64,000 nucleotides of DNA, taken from NCBI RefSeq assembly GCF_000284375.1, contig NC_017249.1, positions 4,814,001 to 4,878,000 on the forward strand. The letters run 5' to 3'. The translations under genes were made by a program, and so were the position numbers. The notes beneath the pieces are model-generated. The model did not search any database. It was not told the DNA's origin and worked only from the letters and a program-made list of their open reading frames with translations. Origin of the DNA: Bradyrhizobium japonicum USDA 6 (GTDB lineage: Bacteria > Pseudomonadota > Alphaproteobacteria > Rhizobiales > Xanthobacteraceae). Below are positions 31,951-44,498 of this stretch, in pieces (position 1 is the stretch's first letter; each line of letters opens with the position of its first letter).

Positions 31951-33147
31951 ATGAACGAGCAACCCGAACAGCTTCGCAATTTCACCATCAACTTCGGGCC
32001 CCAGCATCCGGCTGCGCACGGCGTGCTGCGTCTGGTGCTGGAGCTTGACGGCGAAGTCGTCGCCCGCGTCGATCCCCATATCGGCCTGCTTCACCGCGGC
32101 ACCGAAAAGCTGATCGAGCAGAAGACCTATCTCCAGGCGATCCCTTACTTCGACCGGCTCGACTACGTCGCGCCGATGAACCAGGAGCACGCCTTCTGTC
32201 TCGCCGCTGAAAAGCTGCTCGGCATCGAGGTGCCGCGCCGTGGCCAGTTGATCCGCGTGCTGTATTGCGAGATCGGCCGCATCCTCTCGCACCTCCTCAA
32301 CGTCACCACGCAGGCGATGGACGTCGGCGCGCTGACCCCGCCGCTGTGGGGCTTCGAAGAGCGCGAGAAGCTGATGGTGTTCTACGAGCGCGCCTCCGGC
32401 AGCCGTATGCACGCAGCTTTCTTCCGCGTCGGCGGCGTGCATCAGGACCTGCCGCAGAAGCTGGTCGACGACATCGAGGCCTGGTGCGATCCGTTCCTGA
32501 AGGTCGTGGACGACCTCGATCGCCTCCTCACCGCCAACCGCATCTTCAAGCAGCGCAACGTCGACATCGGCGTGGTGCCGTTGAAGGAAGCCTGGGAGTG
32601 GGGCTTCTCGGGCGTCATGGTGCGCGGCTCGGGCGCGGCCTGGGACTTGCGCAAGTCGCAGCCCTATGAATGCTACGCCGAGATGGATTTCGACATCCCG
32701 ATCGGCAAGAACGGCGACTGCTACGATCGCTACCTGATCCGCATGGAAGAGATGCGCCAGTCCGTGCGCATCATGAAGCAGTGCATCCAGAAGCTGAACG
32801 CAGCCGACGGGAAGGGGCCTGTCGTCGTCGAGGACAACAAGGTCGCGCCGCCGCGCCGGGGCGAGATGAAGCGCTCGATGGAAGCGCTGATCCACCACTT
32901 CAAGCTCTACACCGAAGGCGTCCACGTGCCGGCCGGCGAAGTCTACGCCGCGGTCGAGGCGCCGAAGGGCGAGTTCGGCGTCTATCTGATCTCCGACGGC
33001 ACCAACAAGCCGTACAAGTGCAAGATCCGCGCGCCGGGCTTTGCGCATCTGCAGGCGATGGACCACATCTGCCGCGGCCATCTGCTAGCTGACGTCTCGG
33101 CGATCCTCGGCTCGCTCGACATCGTGTTCGGAGAGGTCGATCGGTGA
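31951..33147 (+). CDS. nuoD: NADH-quinone oxidoreductase subunit D (49-kDa subunit)
   Basis: 398 residues. It forms the quinone-binding cavity together with NuoB. Signatures: [15 protein letters not shown] with the quinone-pocket His, [14 protein letters not shown], and the C-terminal [15 protein letters not shown] and DIVFGEVDR. Its TGA overlaps the ATG of a methyltransferase gene (TGATG), a coupling that makes equal expression likely. Confidence 0.98.
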   Translation: MNEQPEQLRNFTINFGPQHPAAHGVLRLVLELDGEVVARVDPHIGLLHRGTEKLIEQKTYLQAIPYFDRLDYVAPMNQEHAFCLAAEKLLGIEVPRRGQLIRVLYCEIGRILSHLLNVTTQAMDVGALTPPLWGFEEREKLMVFYERASGSRMHAAFFRVGGVHQDLPQKLVDDIEAWCDPFLKVVDDLDRLLTANRIFKQRNVDIGVVPLKEAWEWGFSGVMVRGSGAAWDLRKSQPYECYAEMDFDIPIGKNGDCYDRYLIRMEEMRQSVRIMKQCIQKLNAADGKGPVVVEDNKVAPPRRGEMKRSMEALIHHFKLYTEGVHVPAGEVYAAVEAPKGEFGVYLISDGTNKPYKCKIRAPGFAHLQAMDHICRGHLLADVSAILGSLDIVFGEVDR

Positions 33148-34109
33148 TGGCGCAGGCGCCAATCCAGTTTGACCGTGCCTCGGGGGCCCTTGAAGGGGCC
33201 AACCTGTGGGAGCGGACGGCTGCCTTGGCGCTGGTGACGGGATCGAAGATCTCCTCGCACTTCTCGCACATGGGCTACATCGCCTGCGCGAACCTGCTGC
33301 GGAAGACGCTGCCCGAGCGCAATATCGCGATCAGGCTCAATCCCGACGCCGTGTTCGAATTCCCCTACGGCGACGGCTACTGGAGCAAGCTGCTCAACCG
33401 CTCCTACAATTACGAGGACGAGCTGGAGGTCCTGTTCACCGACTCCATCGACGTCGACTACACGCTGCTCGATTGCGGCGCCAATTACGGCTACTGGTCG
33501 GTGCTGGTCTCGAGCAAGCCGTTCGGATCGCACAAGGCGATCGCGATCGAGCCGTCGGGGCAGAACTATCCGAAGCTTGCCAACAACGCTCGCGTCAACG
33601 GCAACCGCTTCGAGACGCTGAAATGCGCGATCGGTGCGGCGCGCGGCACCGCGCGGCTAACAGGCACCAAGCATGAGGCCTTCAGCATCGCCGGTGCACC
33701 GTCGACGGGCGGCGAGGACGTGCCCGTTCTCGCGCTCGACAATCTCATCGACGACGGCAAGGTGGCGGCCCACGGCAAGTACCTGATCAAGCTCGACGTC
33801 GAGGGCGTCGAGATCGAGGCGATCAAGGGCGGCGCACGGCTGCTTGAGACCGACAGCGTCATCATGTGCGAGGAGCACGGCAGCGACCGTTCTCATGCGG
33901 TGTCGCGCTTTATCCTCGAACAGACGCCGCTGAAGCTGATCGTGTTCGATCCGCGCAGCAACCGGATGGAGACCGTGACCGAGCTGTCGATCCTCGACCG
34001 CATCAAGGTCTCGACCCATGTCGGCTACAACGTTTTCGGCACCGCAAGCGCATTCTGGCAGGACAGGATCGATGCCCTGAATGCGAAAACCGCGCGCCGT
34101 ATGCAGTGA
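33147..34109 (+). CDS. FkbM-type SAM-dependent methyltransferase inside the nuo operon
   Basis: 320 residues. The SAM-binding loop is DYTLLDCGANYGYWS (104-118), with acidic Glu135 in AIAIEPSGQNY and the FkbM-typical late motif LIKLDVEGVEIEAIKGGARL. The family normally methylates hydroxyl groups of small molecules or glycans. It is not a complex I subunit. It starts on the nuoD stop codon (GTG 33144 or ATG 33147) and ends 10 bp before nuoE, so it belongs to the operon. Base composition matches the neighbours. A role in modifying a complex I component, or simple co-expression, are both possible. Confidence 0.88.
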   Translation: MAQAPIQFDRASGALEGANLWERTAALALVTGSKISSHFSHMGYIACANLLRKTLPERNIAIRLNPDAVFEFPYGDGYWSKLLNRSYNYEDELEVLFTDSIDVDYTLLDCGANYGYWSVLVSSKPFGSHKAIAIEPSGQNYPKLANNARVNGNRFETLKCAIGAARGTARLTGTKHEAFSIAGAPSTGGEDVPVLALDNLIDDGKVAAHGKYLIKLDVEGVEIEAIKGGARLLETDSVIMCEEHGSDRSHAVSRFILEQTPLKLIVFDPRSNRMETVTELSILDRIKVSTHVGYNVFGTASAFWQDRIDALNAKTARRMQ

Positions 34110-34119
34110 GAGATAAGAG

Positions 34120-34731
34120 ATGTCCGTTCGCCGATTAGCACCGAAGGAAGTCCAGCCCGCGAGCTTTGCGTTCACGGAGGAGAACCTCGCATTCGCCAGG
34201 CAGCAGATCGCGAAATATCCGGCCGGACGCCAGGCCTCCGCGGTGATCGCCATCCTCTGGCGCGTCCAGGAACAGCACGACGGCTGGGTGTCGGAAGCCG
34301 CGATCCGCGCTGTCGCCGACTTGCTCGACATGCCCTATATCCGCGTGCTCGAAGTCGCGACCTTCTACACGATGTTCCAGCTCGCTCCCGTCGGCAAGAA
34401 GGCCCACGTCCAGGTCTGCGGCACCACGCCGTGCCGCCTGCGCGGCGCCGAGGATCTCATCCACGTCTGCGAGCACCGCATCCACCACGAGCCGTTCCAT
34501 CTGTCCAAGGACGGCAATTTCAGCTGGGAAGAGGTGGAGTGCCTCGGTGCCTGCGTGAATGCGCCGATGGTGCTGATCGGCAAGGACACCTACGAGGATT
34601 TGACCAAGGAAACTTTCGGCAAGGTGCTCGACGGCTTCGCCTCGGGCAATCCGCCGAAGCCCGGTCCGCAGAACGGCCGCCAGTTCTCGGCGCCGACGGG
34701 TGGGCCGACCACGCTGAAGGAGATCACCTGA
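34120..34731 (+). CDS. nuoE: NADH-quinone oxidoreductase subunit E (24-kDa subunit)
   Basis: 203 residues. It binds [2Fe-2S] cluster N1a through Cys100, Cys105, Cys141 and Cys145 (CGTTPC and CLGAC). The thioredoxin-like domain is preceded by the helical part with [12 protein letters not shown] Pro/Gly-rich tail of about 35 residues ([19 protein letters not shown]) follows the conserved domain. The stop overlaps the next start (ATGA type). Confidence 0.97.
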   Translation: MSVRRLAPKEVQPASFAFTEENLAFARQQIAKYPAGRQASAVIAILWRVQEQHDGWVSEAAIRAVADLLDMPYIRVLEVATFYTMFQLAPVGKKAHVQVCGTTPCRLRGAEDLIHVCEHRIHHEPFHLSKDGNFSWEEVECLGACVNAPMVLIGKDTYEDLTKETFGKVLDGFASGNPPKPGPQNGRQFSAPTGGPTTLKEIT

Positions 34732-34931
34732 TGGGCGATCTCCCCGCAATTGGAGGGAACGAGGCCGTGAACAAATGGGGCTTCGTCGCCATGCACGCCG
34801 CGGTCGCGGCCGCCTTCATGTTCCTGCTGCAGCGCTTCGTGATGAACGCGACGCAGGAGAGCAGCCTACTCTGGGCGCTGACCTTCGCAGTCTGCGCCGC
34901 CGGACTTGCCTACAAGCAGTCCAATCGTTGA
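34731..34931 (+). CDS. Small membrane protein between nuoE and nuoF
   Basis: 66 residues: [15 protein letters not shown], then two likely membrane helices (GFVAMHAAVAAAFMFLLQRF and SLLWALTFAVCAAGLAY), then a basic end (KQSNR). It begins on the nuoE stop codon and ends 15 bp before nuoF, so it is co-translated with matrix-arm subunits although it is itself hydrophobic. No standard bacterial complex I subunit fits it. It may be an accessory or assembly factor of this lineage; that is inference. Confidence 0.72.
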   Translation: MGDLPAIGGNEAVNKWGFVAMHAAVAAAFMFLLQRFVMNATQESSLLWALTFAVCAAGLAYKQSNR

Positions 34932-34946
34932 TCGGAAAGCACTGAA

Positions 34947-36272
<1,326 letters not shown>

Positions 36273-36277
36273 AGAGA

Positions 36278-38353
36278 ATGACCAAGCTCATCATCGACGG
36301 CAAAGAGATCGATGTCCCCGCCGAGTACACGCTGCTCCAGGCGTGCGAAGCTGCGGGCGCCGAGATTCCGCGCTTCTGCTATCACGAGCGGCTGTCGATC
36401 GCCGGCAATTGCCGGATGTGCCTCGTCGAAGTGAAGGGCGGCCCGAAGCCGGTCGCAAGCTGCGCCTGGGGCGTGCGCGATTGCCGTCCGGGCCCCAAGG
36501 GCGAGCCGCCGGAAATCTCCACACGTTCGCCGATGGTGAAGAAGGCGCGCGAAGGCGTGATGGAATTCCTTCTCATCAACCATCCGCTGGACTGCCCGAT
36601 CTGCGACCAGGGTGGCGAGTGCGACCTGCAGGACCAGGCGATGGGCTATGGTGTCGACACCAGCCGCTTCGCCGAGAACAAGCGCGCGGTCGAGGACAAG
36701 TACCTCGGCGCGCTGGTCAAGACCTCGATGAACCGCTGCATCCAGTGCACGCGCTGCGTCCGCTTCTCGGCGGAAGTCGCCGGCGCGCCCGAGATGGGCG
36801 CCACCGGCCGCGGCGAGGACATGGAGATCACGACCTATCTCGAGCACGCGCTGACGTCCGAATTGCAGGGCAATCTCGTCGACATCTGCCCGGTCGGCGC
36901 GCTGACCTCGAAGCCCTATGCTTTCGCGGCGCGCCCGTGGGAGCTCGGCAAGACCCAGTCGATCGACGTGATGGACGGCATCGGCTCGGCGATCCGCGTC
37001 GACACCCGCGGCCGTGAGGTGATGCGCGTGCTGCCGCGCATCAACGAGGCCGTGAACGAGGAGTGGATCTCCGACAAGACCCGTCACGTCGTCGACGGCC
37101 TGCGCACCCAGCGCCTCGACCGGCCCTATATCCGCGAGGCCGGCAAGCTGCGGGCGGCGAGCTGGCCGGAAGCCTTCGCCGCGATCGCTGCGAAAGCGGC
37201 GCGCACCGACGGCAAGCGCATCGGCGCGATCGCCGGCGACCTCGCCGGCGTCGAGGAGATGTTCGCGCTGAAGGACCTGCTCGCCAAGTACGGTTCGGGC
37301 AATCTGGCGGTGCAGGGCGGCGACGCCTTCGATCCCGCGCTCGGCCGCGGCTCCTACATCTTCAATCCGACGCTGGTCGGCGTCGAGCAGGCCGACGCGC
37401 TGCTCATCATCGGCGCCAATCCGCGCAAGGAAGCGGCCGTGTTCAACGCGCGCATCCGCAAGCGCTGGCGCGCCGGCGGCTTCAAGGTCGGCGTGATCGG
37501 CGCCAAGGTCGACCTGACCTACGACTATGATCATCTGGGTGCGGGCACCGAGACGCTCGGCGAGCTCGCGGCCGGCAAGCACTCCTTCATGGACGTGCTG
37601 AAGAACGCCAAGAACCCGATCATCCTGGTCGGCGCGGGCGCGGCCTCGCGTCACGACGGCGCCGCCATTCTCGCCGCCGCCGCCAAGCTCGCGCTCGATG
37701 TCGGCGCGGTGAAGGACGGCTGGAACGGCTTTGGCGTGCTGCACGAGACCGCCTCGCGCGTCGGTGCGCTCGATATCGGCTTCTTCGCGACGGCAGGCGG
37801 CCTGAACGCCGCGCAAATGACAACCTTCGGCACGCTGGACCTGCTGTTCCTGCTCGGCGCCGACGAGATCAAGCCGTCGGACGGCACCTTCGTCGTCTAT
37901 ATCGGCACCCATGGCGACCGCGGCGCGCATCGCGCCGACGTCATCCTCCCGGCGGCCGCCTACACCGAGAAGTCCGCGATCTACGTCAACACCGAAGGTC
38001 GCGTGCAGATGACCGGCCGTGCCGCGTTCCCGCCGGGCGAAGCCCGCGAGGACTGGGCGATCGTGCGCGCCCTGTCGGAGGCGCTCGGCAAGAAGCTGGG
38101 CTACGACTCGCTGTCGGCGCTCCGCCAGGCGATCTTCAAGGCCGTGCCGCACCTGATCCGCCTCGACCAGATCGAGGCCGGCGCCGCTGACCAGATCAAG
38201 AAGCTGGCGGGGAAGGGCGGCTCGCCGGAGAAGGCACCGTTCAAGCCGGCGATCGAGGACTTCTATTTGACCAACCCAATCGCGCGTGCGTCCGCCGTGA
38301 TGGCGGAATGCTCGCGGCTTGCCTCCGGGCAGATGCTGACCGCAGCGGAGTGA
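36278..38353 (+). CDS. nuoG: NADH-quinone oxidoreductase subunit G (75-kDa subunit)
   Basis: 691 residues. The N-terminal ferredoxin-like part binds [2Fe-2S] N1b ([15 protein letters not shown]), then the His/Cys-ligated N5 ([17 protein letters not shown]) and N4 ([10 protein letters not shown]). The C-terminal part is a molybdopterin-oxidoreductase fold without cofactor. The E. coli N7 cluster motif is not evident, as in most short NuoG proteins. It starts 5 bp after nuoF and ends 4 bp before nuoH. Confidence 0.98.
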   Translation: MTKLIIDGKEIDVPAEYTLLQACEAAGAEIPRFCYHERLSIAGNCRMCLVEVKGGPKPVASCAWGVRDCRPGPKGEPPEISTRSPMVKKAREGVMEFLLINHPLDCPICDQGGECDLQDQAMGYGVDTSRFAENKRAVEDKYLGALVKTSMNRCIQCTRCVRFSAEVAGAPEMGATGRGEDMEITTYLEHALTSELQGNLVDICPVGALTSKPYAFAARPWELGKTQSIDVMDGIGSAIRVDTRGREVMRVLPRINEAVNEEWISDKTRHVVDGLRTQRLDRPYIREAGKLRAASWPEAFAAIAAKAARTDGKRIGAIAGDLAGVEEMFALKDLLAKYGSGNLAVQGGDAFDPALGRGSYIFNPTLVGVEQADALLIIGANPRKEAAVFNARIRKRWRAGGFKVGVIGAKVDLTYDYDHLGAGTETLGELAAGKHSFMDVLKNAKNPIILVGAGAASRHDGAAILAAAAKLALDVGAVKDGWNGFGVLHETASRVGALDIGFFATAGGLNAAQMTTFGTLDLLFLLGADEIKPSDGTFVVYIGTHGDRGAHRADVILPAAAYTEKSAIYVNTEGRVQMTGRAAFPPGEAREDWAIVRALSEALGKKLGYDSLSALRQAIFKAVPHLIRLDQIEAGAADQIKKLAGKGGSPEKAPFKPAIEDFYLTNPIARASAVMAECSRLASGQMLTAAE

Positions 38354-38357
38354 GCCG

Positions 38358-39425
38358 ATGGAATTCTTCGAAAGCGCGTTCTGGACCGGTTTCCTCTGGC
38401 CGCTGATCATCATGGTCGCGGAGAGCGTCCTGGTGCTCGTCGTCCTGCTGGTCGCGATCGCCTACATCCTGCTCGCCGACCGCAAGATCTGGGCGGCGGT
38501 GCAGATCCGCCGTGGCCCGAACGTGGTCGGCCCCTGGGGCCTGCTGCAGTCCTTCGCCGACCTCCTGAAGTTCGTGCTGAAGGAGCCGATCATCCCGTCC
38601 GGGGCCAACAAGGGCGTGTTTCTCCTTGCTCCCTTGGTCTCATGCGTGCTCGCGCTCGCGGCCTGGGCGGTGATCCCGACCAATCTCGGCTGGGTGATCT
38701 CCGACATCAATGTCGGCATCCTCTTCATCTTCGCGATCTCGTCGCTGTCGATCTACGGCATCATCATGGCCGGCTGGTCGTCGAACTCGAAATACCCGTT
38801 CCTGGCGGCGCTGCGCTCGGCGGCGCAGATGGTGTCCTACGAGGTCTCGATCGGCTTCGTCATCATCACCGTGCTGCTCTGCGCCGGCACGCTGAACCTG
38901 TCGGCGGTCGTCGAGGCCCAGCATGCGCGTGGCCTCGCCAGCCTGATCGGGTTGCCGCAGCTCACCATCCTGAACTGGTATGTGTGGCCGCTGTTCCCGA
39001 TGTTCGTGATCTTCTACGTCTCGGCGCTGGCGGAAACCAACCGTCCGCCGTTCGATCTCGTCGAAGCTGAATCCGAGCTCGTCGCCGGCTTCATGGTCGA
39101 ATACGGCTCGACGCCGTATCTCTTGTTCATGCTCGGCGAATACGTCGCGATCGTCACGATGTGCGCGATGGCCACGATCCTGTTCCTCGGAGGCTGGCTG
39201 CCGCCGGTGGACCTGCCGCCCTTCAACTGGGTGCCGGGGATCATCTGGTTCTCGCTCAAAGTGTTCTTCATGTTCTTCCTGTTCGCGATGGCAAAGGCGA
39301 TCGTGCCGCGCTACCGCTACGACCAACTGATGCGCCTCGGCTGGAAGGTTTTCCTGCCGCTGTCGCTGGCGATGGTGGTCGTGGTGGCTGGCGTGCTGCA
39401 TTTCGCCGGCATCGCGCCGAAGTGA
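38358..39425 (+). CDS. nuoH: NADH-quinone oxidoreductase subunit H
   Basis: 355 residues, eight to nine membrane helices. It forms the quinone-entry tunnel at the arm junction. Signatures: [21 protein letters not shown] and [21 protein letters not shown], the acidic loop that contacts the quinone path. Spacing to neighbours is 4 and 7 bp. Confidence 0.98.
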   Translation: MEFFESAFWTGFLWPLIIMVAESVLVLVVLLVAIAYILLADRKIWAAVQIRRGPNVVGPWGLLQSFADLLKFVLKEPIIPSGANKGVFLLAPLVSCVLALAAWAVIPTNLGWVISDINVGILFIFAISSLSIYGIIMAGWSSNSKYPFLAALRSAAQMVSYEVSIGFVIITVLLCAGTLNLSAVVEAQHARGLASLIGLPQLTILNWYVWPLFPMFVIFYVSALAETNRPPFDLVEAESELVAGFMVEYGSTPYLLFMLGEYVAIVTMCAMATILFLGGWLPPVDLPPFNWVPGIIWFSLKVFFMFFLFAMAKAIVPRYRYDQLMRLGWKVFLPLSLAMVVVVAGVLHFAGIAPK

Positions 39426-39432
39426 GGCCGTC

Positions 39433-39927
39433 ATGGGTATCAATGTCAACGCCACTGCACGCTCGCTCCTGCTGTCGGAATTCGTCTCGGCGTTCTTCCT
39501 CGCCATGCGCTATTTCTTCCAGCCGAAGCCGACGCTGAACTATCCCTTCGAGAAGGGCCCGATCTCGCCGCGCTTCCGCGGCGAGCATGCGCTGCGCCGC
39601 TATCCGAACGGCGAAGAGCGCTGCATCGCCTGCAAGCTGTGCGAAGCCATTTGCCCGGCGCAGGCCATCACCATCGAGGCCGGCCCGCGCCGCAACGACG
39701 GCACCCGCCGCACCGTGCGCTACGACATCGACATGGTGAAGTGCATCTATTGCGGCCTCTGCCAGGAGGCCTGTCCGGTCGACGCCATCGTCGAAGGTCC
39801 GAACTTCGAGTTCGCGACCGAGACCCGCGAGGAACTTTTCTATGACAAGGCCAAGCTGCTCGCCAATGGCGACCGCTGGGAACGCGAGATCGCGAAAGCG
39901 ATCGAGCTCGACGCGCCGTACCGGTGA
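39433..39927 (+). CDS. nuoI: NADH-quinone oxidoreductase subunit I
   Basis: 164 residues. An 8Fe ferredoxin subunit with clusters N6a and N6b. The ligand sets are Cys64-67-70-74 ([12 protein letters not shown]) and Cys104-107-110-114 ([12 protein letters not shown]). An amphipathic N-terminal helix ([15 protein letters not shown]) anchors it to the membrane arm. It follows nuoH by 7 bp. Confidence 0.98.
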   Translation: MGINVNATARSLLLSEFVSAFFLAMRYFFQPKPTLNYPFEKGPISPRFRGEHALRRYPNGEERCIACKLCEAICPAQAITIEAGPRRNDGTRRTVRYDIDMVKCIYCGLCQEACPVDAIVEGPNFEFATETREELFYDKAKLLANGDRWEREIAKAIELDAPYR

Positions 39928-39936
39928 GATGAGAGC

Positions 39937-40575
39937 ATGATCCTTCCCGCGCTGTTCTTCTATCTCTTCGCCGGCGTCTGCGTCGCCTCGGCGGTGATGG
40001 TGATTGTCTCGCGCAATCCCGTGCACTCCGTGCTGTACCTGATCCTGGCCTTCGTCAACGCCTCCGGCCTGTTCGTGCTGATGGGCGCCGAATTCCTCGC
40101 GATGATCCTGATCGTCGTCTATGTCGGCGCGGTCGCGGTGCTGTTCCTGTTCGTGATCATGATGCTCGACGTCGACTTCACCGAGCTGCGCGAGGGCTTC
40201 ATCGAGTACCTGCCGGTCGGTCTCGTGATCGGCGGCATCTTCCTGTTCGAGCTGCTGCTCACCGTCGGCTTCTGGGTCATCAACCCCGGCGTCTCCAAGA
40301 CGATCACGGCGGCGATTCCGACCAATGTCAGCAACACCGAGGCGCTCGGGCTCGTGCTCTATACGAAGTACATCCACTACTTCCAGCTTTCGGGCATGGT
40401 GCTGCTGGTCGCCATGATCGGCGCCATCGTGCTGACGCTGCGCCACAAGGCGAGCGTGAAGCGGCAGGACATCAACGTTCAGAACGCGCGCACGCCCGAG
40501 ATGGCGATGGCGATGCGCAAGGTGGCGCCGGGGCAGGGGCTCTCGGATGCCGACGCGGCGGAGTGGGTGAAATGA
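39937..40575 (+). CDS. nuoJ: NADH-quinone oxidoreductase subunit J
   Basis: 212 residues, five membrane helices. Helix 3 contains the pi-bulge region [21 protein letters not shown], with a conserved Tyr important for coupling. The hydrophilic C-terminal tail (about 45 residues) is longer than in E. coli. The stop overlaps the nuoK start (ATGA). Confidence 0.97.
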   Translation: MILPALFFYLFAGVCVASAVMVIVSRNPVHSVLYLILAFVNASGLFVLMGAEFLAMILIVVYVGAVAVLFLFVIMMLDVDFTELREGFIEYLPVGLVIGGIFLFELLLTVGFWVINPGVSKTITAAIPTNVSNTEALGLVLYTKYIHYFQLSGMVLLVAMIGAIVLTLRHKASVKRQDINVQNARTPEMAMAMRKVAPGQGLSDADAAEWVK

Positions 40576-40880
40576 CGATCGGGCTCGGACATTATCTGGC
40601 GGTCGGCGCGATCCTGTTCACGCTCGGGATCCTCGGCATCTTCCTGAACCGGAAGAACATCATCGTCATCCTGATGTCGATCGAGCTGATCCTGCTCTCG
40701 GTCAACGTCAACCTCGTCGCGTTCTCGACCTTCCTCGGCGACATCGTCGGCCAGGTCTTCGCATTGCTGGTGCTGACCGTTGCGGCTGCGGAAGCCGCGA
40801 TCGGTCTCGCCATCCTGGTGGTCTATTTCCGCAACCGCGGCTCGATCGCGGTTGAGGACGTCAATCTGATGAAGGGCTGA
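40572..40880 (+). CDS. nuoK: NADH-quinone oxidoreductase subunit K
   Basis: 102 residues, three membrane helices, MrpC-like. The proton-path glutamates are in [11 protein letters not shown] and [15 protein letters not shown] 40572 overlaps the nuoJ stop; a GTG nine bases earlier is possible but adds only three residues. Confidence 0.97.
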   Translation: MTIGLGHYLAVGAILFTLGILGIFLNRKNIIVILMSIELILLSVNVNLVAFSTFLGDIVGQVFALLVLTVAAAEAAIGLAILVVYFRNRGSIAVEDVNLMKG

Positions 40881-40888
40881 GCTCAGTC

Positions 40889-42967
40889 ATGGTTCAGGCG
40901 ATTGTCTTTCTGCCTCTGCTGGGCGCCATCCTTGCTGGCCTGATCGCGCTGTTCGGCGCGCATGCCCGCAACCCCTCGGGCGATGAGGTCGAGCATCACG
41001 GCGATCATGGCCACGGCGACGCGCACGCGTCGGCGGCCCATGACGACCATGGCCACGACGATCACGGTCATGATGACCACGACCATGGTCCGGTCGAGCC
41101 GCCGGCCGCGGGCTCGCGCGGCGCCGAGCTGATCACGACCGCCCTGCTGTTCGTCTCGGCGGCGCTGTCCTGGATGACGCTGGTCGATGTCGGCTTCATG
41201 CACCACGACATGCGCATTCCGCTGTTGCCCTGGATCCTCTCGGGCGACCTCCAGGTCTACTGGACGCTGCGGGTCGACACGCTCACCGCCGTGATGCTCG
41301 TGGTGGTGACGACCGTGTCCTCGCTCGTGCACCTCTATTCCATCGGCTACATGGACGAGGATCCGTATCGGCCGCGCTTCTTCGGCTATCTCTCGCTGTT
41401 CACCTTCGCCATGCTGATGCTGGTGACGGCCGACAACCTCGTGCAGCTGTTCTTCGGCTGGGAAGGCGTGGGTCTCGCCAGCTATCTCCTGATCGGCTTC
41501 TGGTACCAGAAGCCGTCGGCGAACGCGGCGGCGATCAAGGCCTTCGTGGTCAACCGCGTCGGCGATTTCGGCTTCGCGCTCGGCATTTTCGCGATCTTCA
41601 TGCTGACGAGCTCGACCGATTTCGAGACCATCTTCCATGCGGCGCCGAGCCTGACGGGCAAGACCATCGACTTCCTCGGCTGGCACGCCGACGCGCTGAC
41701 CCTGACCTGCCTCCTGCTGTTCATGGGCGCGATGGGCAAGTCGGCGCAGTTCCTGCTGCACACCTGGTTGCCGGACGCGATGGAAGGCCCGACCCCGGTC
41801 TCCGCGCTGATCCACGCCGCGACCATGGTCACCGCCGGCGTGTTCATGGTGGCGCGCCTGTCGCCGCTGTTCGAGCTCGCCCCGAACGCGCAGGCCGTCG
41901 TGATGTTCTTCGGCGCCACCACGGCGTTCTTCGCCGCGACGATCGGCCTCGTCCAGAACGACATCAAGCGCATCGTCGCCTACTCGACCTGTTCGCAGCT
42001 CGGCTACATGTTCGTGGCGATGGGAGCAGGGGCCTATTCGGTCGGCATGTTCCACCTGTTCACGCACGCCTTCTTCAAGGCGCTGCTGTTCTTGGGCTCC
42101 GGCTCGGTGATCTATGCGATGCACCACGAGCAGGACATCCGCAATATGGGCGGCCTCTGGCGCAAGATCCCCTACACTTATGCGGTGATGGTGATCGGCA
42201 CGCTGGCGCTCACGGGCTTCCCGCTGACGGCGGGCTATTTCTCCAAGGATGCCATCATCGAGTCTGCCTACGCCTCGCATAATCCGTTCGCGATGTACGG
42301 CTTCCTGATGACGGTCGTCGCTGCCGGCCTGACCTCGTTCTACTCCTGGCGCCTGATCTTCAAGACCTTCCACGGCGAGCCCCATGACGAGCATCACTAC
42401 GAGGCCGCGCACGAGGCTCCGCTCTGGATACTGATCCCGATCGGCGTTCTCGCGGTCGGCTCGATCGTCGCGGGCTTCCCGTTCAAGGAGCTGTTCGCCG
42501 GTCACGGCGTCGAGGAGTTCTTCCGCGAGTCCGTGAAGATGAACCCGCACATCATCGAGGAGATGCACCACATCCCCGAGACCATTGCCTTCCTGCCGAC
42601 GGTGATGATGGTGTTGGGCTTCCTGGTGTCGTACCTGTTCTACATCCGCCGGCCGTATCTGCCGGTCGAGCTCGCGAACACCCAGCCGATGCTGTACCAG
42701 TTCCTGCTCAACAAATGGTATTTCGACGAGCTCTACGATCTCATCTTCGTCCGTCCGGCGAAGTGGATCGGCTATCAGCTCTGGAAGAAGGGTGATGGCT
42801 TCATCATCGACGGCTTCGGCCCCGACGGTATCTCGGCCCGCGTGCTGGACGTCACCCGCAACGTGGTGAAGATCCAGACCGGCTATCTCTATCACTACGC
42901 GTTCGCCATGCTGATCGGCGCCGCCGGCCTGATCACCTGGTTCATGTTCGGCTTTGGAGGCCAGTAA
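40889..42967 (+). CDS. nuoL: NADH-quinone oxidoreductase subunit L with His/Asp-rich loop
   Basis: 692 residues. A distal antiporter-like proton-pumping subunit with the long lateral C-terminal helix. Core signatures: [52 protein letters not shown] and [17 protein letters not shown]. Between helices 1 and 2 there is an insertion of about 31 residues (36-66) with twelve His and many Asp/Gly, absent from E. coli NuoL. It would face the periplasm in the usual topology. The gene ends 1 bp before nuoM. Confidence 0.97.
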   Translation: MVQAIVFLPLLGAILAGLIALFGAHARNPSGDEVEHHGDHGHGDAHASAAHDDHGHDDHGHDDHDHGPVEPPAAGSRGAELITTALLFVSAALSWMTLVDVGFMHHDMRIPLLPWILSGDLQVYWTLRVDTLTAVMLVVVTTVSSLVHLYSIGYMDEDPYRPRFFGYLSLFTFAMLMLVTADNLVQLFFGWEGVGLASYLLIGFWYQKPSANAAAIKAFVVNRVGDFGFALGIFAIFMLTSSTDFETIFHAAPSLTGKTIDFLGWHADALTLTCLLLFMGAMGKSAQFLLHTWLPDAMEGPTPVSALIHAATMVTAGVFMVARLSPLFELAPNAQAVVMFFGATTAFFAATIGLVQNDIKRIVAYSTCSQLGYMFVAMGAGAYSVGMFHLFTHAFFKALLFLGSGSVIYAMHHEQDIRNMGGLWRKIPYTYAVMVIGTLALTGFPLTAGYFSKDAIIESAYASHNPFAMYGFLMTVVAAGLTSFYSWRLIFKTFHGEPHDEHHYEAAHEAPLWILIPIGVLAVGSIVAGFPFKELFAGHGVEEFFRESVKMNPHIIEEMHHIPETIAFLPTVMMVLGFLVSYLFYIRRPYLPVELANTQPMLYQFLLNKWYFDELYDLIFVRPAKWIGYQLWKKGDGFIIDGFGPDGISARVLDVTRNVVKIQTGYLYHYAFAMLIGAAGLITWFMFGFGGQ

Positions 42968-44476
42968 ATGACAACCTGGCCAATCCTTTCGGTCACGACG
43001 TTCCTGCCGCTGGTTGGCGCGCTGATCGTCTATCTCAGCCGCGGCGATGACGAGGCGGCCCGGCGCAATGCGCGCTGGATCGCGCTGTGGACCACGCTGA
43101 TCACCTTCGCGGTGTCGGTGATCCTGGTGATGCGCTTCGATCCGTCGAGCGCCGACTTCCAGTTCGTCGAGAAGGCGAACTGGCTCGCCACCGGCATCAC
43201 CTACCACATGGGTGTCGACGGCATTTCGCTGCCCTTCGTGATCCTGACCACCGCCCTGATGCCGCTCTGCATCATGGCGAGCTGGAAGTCGGTCACGAGT
43301 CGGGTCCGCGAATACATGATTGCGTTCCTGATCCTGGAAACGTTTTTGGTCGGCACCTTCGCCGCGCTCGATCTCGTGCTGTTCTACCTGTTCTTCGAAG
43401 GCGGCCTGATCCCGATGTTCCTGATCATCGGCATCTGGGGCGGCCCGCGCCGGGTCTACGCGTCGTTCAAGTTCTTCCTCTACACGCTGCTTGGCTCGGT
43501 CCTGATGCTGCTCGCCATCATGGCGCTGTACTGGAACGGAAGCACCACCGACATCCCGACTTTGATGCACACCGCCGTACCGCGGTCGCTGCAGACCTGG
43601 GCGTGGCTTGCGTTCTTTGCGTCCTTCGCGGTGAAGATGCCGATGTGGCCGGTGCACACCTGGCTCCCCGACGCCCACGTCGAGGCGCCGACCGCTGGCT
43701 CGGTGGTCCTGGCCGCGATCCTCTTGAAGTTGGGCGGCTACGGCTTCCTGCGCTTCTCGCTGCCGATGTTCCCCCTGGCCTCGCACGACTTCGCCCCGCT
43801 GATCTTCACGCTCTCGGCCATCGCCATCATCTACACCTCGCTGGTCGCGCTGATGCAGGAGGACATGAAGAAGCTGATCGCGTACTCGTCAGTGGCGCAT
43901 ATGGGCTTCGTCACCATGGGCATCTTCGCCGGCACCATGCAGGGCGTCGCCGGCGGCGTGTTCCAGATGATCTCGCACGGCATCGTCTCCGGCGCGCTGT
44001 TCCTCTGCGTCGGCGTCGTCTACGACCGCCTGCACACCCGCGAGATCGCGGCCTATGGCGGCCTCGTCAACCGGATGCCGCTCTACGCGCTGACCTTCAT
44101 GGTCTTCACCATGGCCAATGTCGGTCTGCCCGGTACCTCCGGCTTCGTCGGCGAGTTCATGACGCTGCTCGGCACCTTCAAGGTCTCGATCCCGACGGCG
44201 TTCTTCGCCACGACAGGCGTGATCCTGTCGGCGGGCTATGCGCTGTGGCTCTACCGCAAGGTCGTGTTCGGGGCGCTGGTCAAGCCGTCGCTGGCGAGCA
44301 TGAAGGATCTCACTTTCCGCGAGTGCGTGACGCTGTTCCCGCTGATCGCGCTGACAATCCTGTTCGGCGTCTATCCGAAGCCGGTGCTCGACATGTCGGC
44401 CGTCTCGGTCCAGCAACTCGTCAACAATTACAACACCGCTGTGACGGCCGTGAAGGCCGCCGCACTGCTCCAGTGA
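42968..44476 (+). CDS. nuoM: NADH-quinone oxidoreductase subunit M
   Basis: 502 residues, 14 membrane helices, antiporter-like proton-pumping subunit. Signatures: [32 protein letters not shown] with the conserved Glu, [23 protein letters not shown] and [13 protein letters not shown]. It abuts nuoL without a gap. Confidence 0.98.
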   Translation: MTTWPILSVTTFLPLVGALIVYLSRGDDEAARRNARWIALWTTLITFAVSVILVMRFDPSSADFQFVEKANWLATGITYHMGVDGISLPFVILTTALMPLCIMASWKSVTSRVREYMIAFLILETFLVGTFAALDLVLFYLFFEGGLIPMFLIIGIWGGPRRVYASFKFFLYTLLGSVLMLLAIMALYWNGSTTDIPTLMHTAVPRSLQTWAWLAFFASFAVKMPMWPVHTWLPDAHVEAPTAGSVVLAAILLKLGGYGFLRFSLPMFPLASHDFAPLIFTLSAIAIIYTSLVALMQEDMKKLIAYSSVAHMGFVTMGIFAGTMQGVAGGVFQMISHGIVSGALFLCVGVVYDRLHTREIAAYGGLVNRMPLYALTFMVFTMANVGLPGTSGFVGEFMTLLGTFKVSIPTAFFATTGVILSAGYALWLYRKVVFGALVKPSLASMKDLTFRECVTLFPLIALTILFGVYPKPVLDMSAVSVQQLVNNYNTAVTAVKAAALLQ

Positions 44477-44498
44477 TCGGGCAGGTCAGGATATCGCC

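Noticed and set aside
40883..43786. 967-codon minus-strand frame opposite nuoL/nuoM
   Set aside because: Antisense shadow of two certain complex I genes; composition is Arg/Gln/His-rich low-complexity.
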